Shown one piece after another: positions 42,781 through 45,605 of a stretch of 45,605 nucleotides of DNA. The stretch comes from Bacillota bacterium. GTDB lineage: Bacteria > Bacillota > Clostridia > Christensenellales > Aristaeellaceae. A program made the translations under genes and the position numbers. Every line of letters starts with the position of its first letter. The first letter of the stretch is position 1. The notes beneath the pieces were generated by a model. It made no database searches. It was not told where the DNA came from and worked only from the letters and a program-made list of their open reading frames with translations. The stretch spans positions 1 to 45,605 of the forward strand of contig JAEWSC010000037.1 in assembly GCA_023398575.1 (NCBI GenBank). Direction: 5' to 3'.

Positions 42781-43869
42781 TCAGTCGAAGTAAACGGGCT
42801 TGCCGGTCTTGGCAGACTCGTAAATGGCGTCCAAAATTTGAGTCACAACCAGCGCCTGTTCCGGCTTGACCAGCAGGGGCTTGGTGCCATCGAGCACATG
42901 GTCGATCCACATCTGGGCTTCCAGATCGGCAGGGGACACAGAAGCGCCAGCATAGAAGGCCGCACCGCCGGCGGCAAGGTCAGGCTCAGTGATAAAAGTT
43001 TGGGAAAATTTTTCACCGTTTAGGCGCAGGCCGCCGTTTTCGCCCAGCATATCAGCGCCACCCTCGGTACCGCACAGCATGGTCTTGGCTTCATGCACAA
43101 ACAGGGTGTTTAAGGCCCAGGAAGCCTCTACAGTAATGGTAGCGCCATTTTTCATACGCACAAAACCAAAGGCGGAGTCTTCTACGGTGAATGTCTCCGG
43201 GTCCCAAGAGCCCCAGGCGTTGGCGGAGTTGGGCTTGCCGGCTAACTCATGGTACTTGGTGCCTACGACCATGGCCGGCTCATAGTTATCCATGCACCAA
43301 AGGGTCAGGTCCAGGGCATGGGTGCCGATATCGATGAGGGGTCCGCCGCCCTGCTTTTCCTCATCCAGGAATACGCCCCAAGTGGGCACGGCCCGGCGGC
43401 GGATGGCCAGAGCTCGAGCGTAATACACATTGCCAAGATCGCCGTTTTCGCAGCACTTTTTCAAATACAGGCTATCCGGGCGGAAACGGTTCTGATAGCC
43501 GATGGTCAGTTTTTTGCCGGTGCGCTTTGCGGCAGACAGCATTTGCTTTGCCTCTGCCGTATTCTTGGCCATGGGCTTTTCGCACATGACATGTTTGCCC
43601 GCTTCCAGCGCATCAATGGTGATGGGTGCATGGCTGGAATTGGGGGTCAATACGTGTACGACATCCAAATCCAGCTTCAAAAGCTCTTTGTAGTCGGCAA
43701 ATACCTTGGCATCGGGGGTGCCGTATACTTTAGCCGCTTCCTGTGCCCGCTCCAAAACGATATCGCAGAATGCCACCATTTCAGCCTGAGGAACCTTTTT
43801 CAAACTGGGCATATGCTTGCCATTGGCGATACCGCCGCAGCCGATGATGCCGACACGAACCTTGTTCAT
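42781..43869 (-). CDS. Gfo/Idh/MocA-family oxidoreductase
   Basis: 362 residues. Rossmann fold with VGIIGCGGIANGKHM, followed by VVHVLTPNSSHAP and the signature HVMCEKPMAKN (the catalytic-lysine motif EKP). A C-terminal alpha/beta domain contains GGGPLIDIGTHALDLTLW. It oxidises or reduces a sugar or inositol with NAD(P). AAGGAAGGGAATATACGT before the ATG is a plausible binding site. It precedes the isomerase gene and diverges from the AraC regulator gene. Confidence 0.92.
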   Translation of the reverse strand: MNKVRVGIIGCGGIANGKHMPSLKKVPQAEMVAFCDIVLERAQEAAKVYGTPDAKVFADYKELLKLDLDVVHVLTPNSSHAPITIDALEAGKHVMCEKPMAKNTAEAKQMLSAAKRTGKKLTIGYQNRFRPDSLYLKKCCENGDLGNVYYARALAIRRRAVPTWGVFLDEEKQGGGPLIDIGTHALDLTLWCMDNYEPAMVVGTKYHELAGKPNSANAWGSWDPETFTVEDSAFGFVRMKNGATITVEASWALNTLFVHEAKTMLCGTEGGADMLGENGGLRLNGEKFSQTFITEPDLAAGGAAFYAGASVSPADLEAQMWIDHVLDGTKPLLVKPEQALVVTQILDAIYESAKTGKPVYFD

Positions 43870-43937
43870 ACGTATATTCCCTTCCTTATTCGGCCTATTA
43901 AGGCATTTTTACTATATTCATTGTAACGTATATGCGC

Positions 43938-43954
43938 TATAATTGTCATGACAA
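43938..43954 (+). promoter_or_regulatory. -10 box and palindrome upstream of the AraC gene
   Basis: TATAAT (43938-43943) overlaps by one base the perfect 12-bp palindrome TTGTCATGACAA (43943-43954), at about +1. The -35 is poor. The palindrome may be an operator for the AraC protein or for the divergent sugar operon. Confidence 0.5.
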
Positions 43955-44001
43955 GAGTCATGGATTTTATGACATATTGTGCTGTCAAGGAGGCGGACGT
44001 T

Positions 44002-44817
44002 GTGCCGGAATTGTATGAGCAGGCCAGAGACGACATGGAGCAGGCGGTGTGCTTTCATTCCAAAAACAATGGCTGCCTGCCCCACTTTCATTCCAGCATT
44101 GAGCTTGTGTATGTAACGGACGGAATGATGAGCGCAATATTGGATGGACAGCGGGTAGACGTCCCCGCAGGTTCCCTGCTAATCACCTCCGGCTATACGG
44201 TACACAGGTATTTTACGGAGGGCACATCGGATGTCGTTGTGTTTATTATTCCCCTTTCCTTTGTGCCGATTCTGGAAAAAGCATTGGCGAACAAACGGTT
44301 TACTTTGCCTTTGTATCAGGACGAGGGTGGGGAATTATCTGTGCTGATCCCCCTGATCAAAAGCAGGTGGGATGCGTTGGGTATAGAATCCCGCCGCGGC
44401 TTTTGCCAGCTTATGCTCGGATTACTGATGGAGCGGGTAGGGCTTGCCGCTATGCCCATCAAGGCGCCGGCAGGGCTCATGCGCAACATGCTTTCTTACC
44501 TGCAGGAAAACAGCGCAACCGACCTGAGCATGGAAAAATTAGCCCGGCATTTGGGCTATAGCCGCAGCCGCCTGTCCCACCTGTTTCGTGACAATTTCGG
44601 TTGTTCTTATTCCGATTATGTCAACAGCTTAAGGTGCCGCCGGGCTGCGCGGCTGCTTGCGCAAAGCGATCTGACACAGCTGGAGATTGCATTGTCCACA
44701 GGTTTTGAGTGCATTCGCACCTTTTACAGGGCCTTTCAAAAGTGTTATGGCATGACACCCAAGCAATACATTCGCTCCTTGAGCCTTATCCCAGGTGCTA
44801 TGGAGGAGCATCCGTAA
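44002..44817 (+). CDS. AraC-family transcriptional regulator with cupin domain
   Basis: 271 residues. The N-terminal half is a cupin-like ligand domain (LPHFHSSIELVYVTDGMMSAILDG). The C-terminal 100 residues are the double helix-turn-helix of AraC proteins (LSMEKLARHLGYSRSRLSHLFRDNFGCSYSDYVNSLR, then EIALSTGFECIRTFYRAFQK). It should sense a sugar and control the divergent isomerase/oxidoreductase operon. The GTG at 44002 has AAGGAGG eight bases upstream and is preferred to the ATG at 43948. Confidence 0.9.
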   Translation: MPELYEQARDDMEQAVCFHSKNNGCLPHFHSSIELVYVTDGMMSAILDGQRVDVPAGSLLITSGYTVHRYFTEGTSDVVVFIIPLSFVPILEKALANKRFTLPLYQDEGGELSVLIPLIKSRWDALGIESRRGFCQLMLGLLMERVGLAAMPIKAPAGLMRNMLSYLQENSATDLSMEKLARHLGYSRSRLSHLFRDNFGCSYSDYVNSLRCRRAARLLAQSDLTQLEIALSTGFECIRTFYRAFQKCYGMTPKQYIRSLSLIPGAMEEHP

Positions 44818-44855
44818 TTTTTTTTGAAAAGCAAAATTTAAGATAGCAGAGAATG

Positions 44856-44899
44856 AAAAAGCATCTTTTCGTCAGCATGTTGCTGGAAAGATGCTTTTT
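44856..44899. terminator. Bidirectional terminator between AraC and phosphoglucomutase genes
   Basis: Perfect 13-bp stem AAAAAGCATCTTT (44856-44868) / AAAGATGCTTTTT (44887-44899), with CAGC/GCTG in the loop. Confidence 0.93.
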
Positions 44900-44955
44900 G
44901 CATGGATCAGGCCAACCAAATTTAACAAGAAGGAGGCCCGTTTTTTACCACGGCG

Positions 44956-45605
44956 TCAGGACAAAAGCGCTTCGCAGGAGCGGATCAGCGCATTGTTCAG
45001 CGCTTGAGACGCCAGTTCCTCACCGGCGCAGGTATTCACATACAGCTTGATCTTGGGCTCTGTACCGCTGGGGCGGATGCATACCCAGTGGCCGCCTTTC
45101 AGCTCATAATACAGCACGTCCGATTCCGGCAGGCCCATGGCGGTTTTTGAGCCTTGATCGTCTAAGCGGATGCCCGACAAATAGTCCCGCTGTGCAACAA
45201 TAGGAATTCCAGCCAGTTCAGCGGGAGGATTTTTGCGAAGGTGTTCCATGATTCTTTGCATTTTCTCCAAGCCGTCCTTGCCCGGCAGGGTCTTGGAAAC
45301 GACCTTTTCTACATAGTAGCCATACCGTTTGAATATGGCCTGCACCCTGTCGTACAGCGTAATGCCCTCCGCCTTGCAGGCGGCAGCCACTTCAGCCAGC
45401 AGCAGGGAAGCGTTTACGCCGTCCTTGTCCCTGACAAAGGTGCTGGACAGGTATCCATAACTTTCTTCAAAGCCAAACAGGAAGCTGTGGCTCCCCGTAT
45501 CCTCAAACTGCTGGATCAGCTCTCCAATGAACTTGAAGCCCGTCAGGGTATCAAACAGCTCCACGCCATAATCCTGGCAGATAGCCCTGGCCAATTCGGT
45601 AGTGA
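44956..45605 (-). CDS. Phosphoglucomutase/phosphomannomutase, C-terminal part (runs off window)
   Basis: The frame is open to the window edge, giving about 216 C-terminal codons. It matches the alpha-D-phosphohexomutase family: TLTGFKFIGELI, FLFGFEESYGYL (sugar-binding), RDKDGVNASLL and the phosphate-binding loop RPSGTEPKIKLYV. It should interconvert glucose-1-phosphate and glucose-6-phosphate, and so could use the product of glgP at 13 kb. The serine active site and start lie outside the window. Confidence 0.93.
   Translation of the reverse strand, partial: TTELARAICQDYGVELFDTLTGFKFIGELIQQFEDTGSHSFLFGFEESYGYLSSTFVRDKDGVNASLLLAEVAAACKAEGITLYDRVQAIFKRYGYYVEKVVSKTLPGKDGLEKMQRIMEHLRKNPPAELAGIPIVAQRDYLSGIRLDDQGSKTAMGLPESDVLYYELKGGHWVCIRPSGTEPKIKLYVNTCAGEELASQALNNALIRSCEALLS

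Noticed and set aside
43249..43926. 225-codon open frame on the plus strand
   Set aside because: Antisense to the Gfo/Idh/MocA gene; a shadow of its codon bias.

Overview
The window looks like a chromosome segment of an anaerobic member of the Bacillota, class Clostridia. The evidence is strong AGGAGG-type ribosome binding sites, an AddA-type recombination nuclease, a YesM/YesN-type two-component pair, a pyruvate kinase with the extra C-terminal domain, and an anaerobe's oxygen-defence and iron set (desulfoferrodoxin, a ferritin-like protein, a DUF1858 protein, FeoA/FeoB). I see no tRNA, rRNA, CRISPR array, insertion sequence or prophage. Species cannot be read from the sequence. TTG starts are common (five genes).

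The segment is probably close to the replication origin. It carries dnaN and recF, two parS sites (13060-13115, one a perfect TGTTTCACGTGAAACA palindrome), a 416-base gap upstream of dnaN with degenerate DnaA boxes, and a second cluster of DnaA-like boxes at 5.3 kb with two perfect TTATCCACA. dnaA, gyrB and addB, the usual neighbours, are absent.

Layout. 0-3.7 kb: the N-terminal 1,233 residues of a large von Willebrand A surface protein with near-identical 315-bp repeats. 4.2-9.3 kb: small metabolic and stress genes on the minus strand (ECF S component, ferritin-like, DUF1858, glyoxalase, metallo-hydrolase, phosphodiesterase, PHP phosphatase). 9.4-13 kb: addA. 13.2-18.3 kb: glycogen phosphorylase, GH13 alpha-glucosidase and sirtuin on the plus strand. 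A phosphoglucomutase at the right end would complete the glycogen-to-glucose-6-phosphate route. 18.3-18.65 kb: an unassigned stretch that folds into a multibranched RNA. 18.65-23.2 kb: recF, dnaN, an NYN-LOTUS protein and a GntR regulator. 23.3-25.8 kb: NUDIX hydrolase, desulfoferrodoxin, transglutaminase-like protein. 25.9-31.7 kb: a sensor kinase, a response regulator and a CUT1-type sugar ABC transporter without its ATPase. 31.8-34.9 kb: an iron(II) uptake operon (feoA-feoA-feoB-Cys-rich protein) under perfect GTTAG-N6-CTAAC operators. 35-36.7 kb: pyk. 37-41.8 kb: M28 peptidase, an acetyltransferase, a GNAT-Rnk fusion with an internal start, and a metallophosphatase. 41.9-44.8 kb: a sugar isomerase/oxidoreductase pair with a divergent AraC regulator. 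45-45.6 kb: 3' end of a phosphoglucomutase gene.

The items I judge most worth follow-up are the structured RNA at 18.3-18.6 kb, the GNAT-Rnk fusion gene with its duplicated start and upstream mini-ORF, the iron operator array, and the origin-region signals without dnaA.
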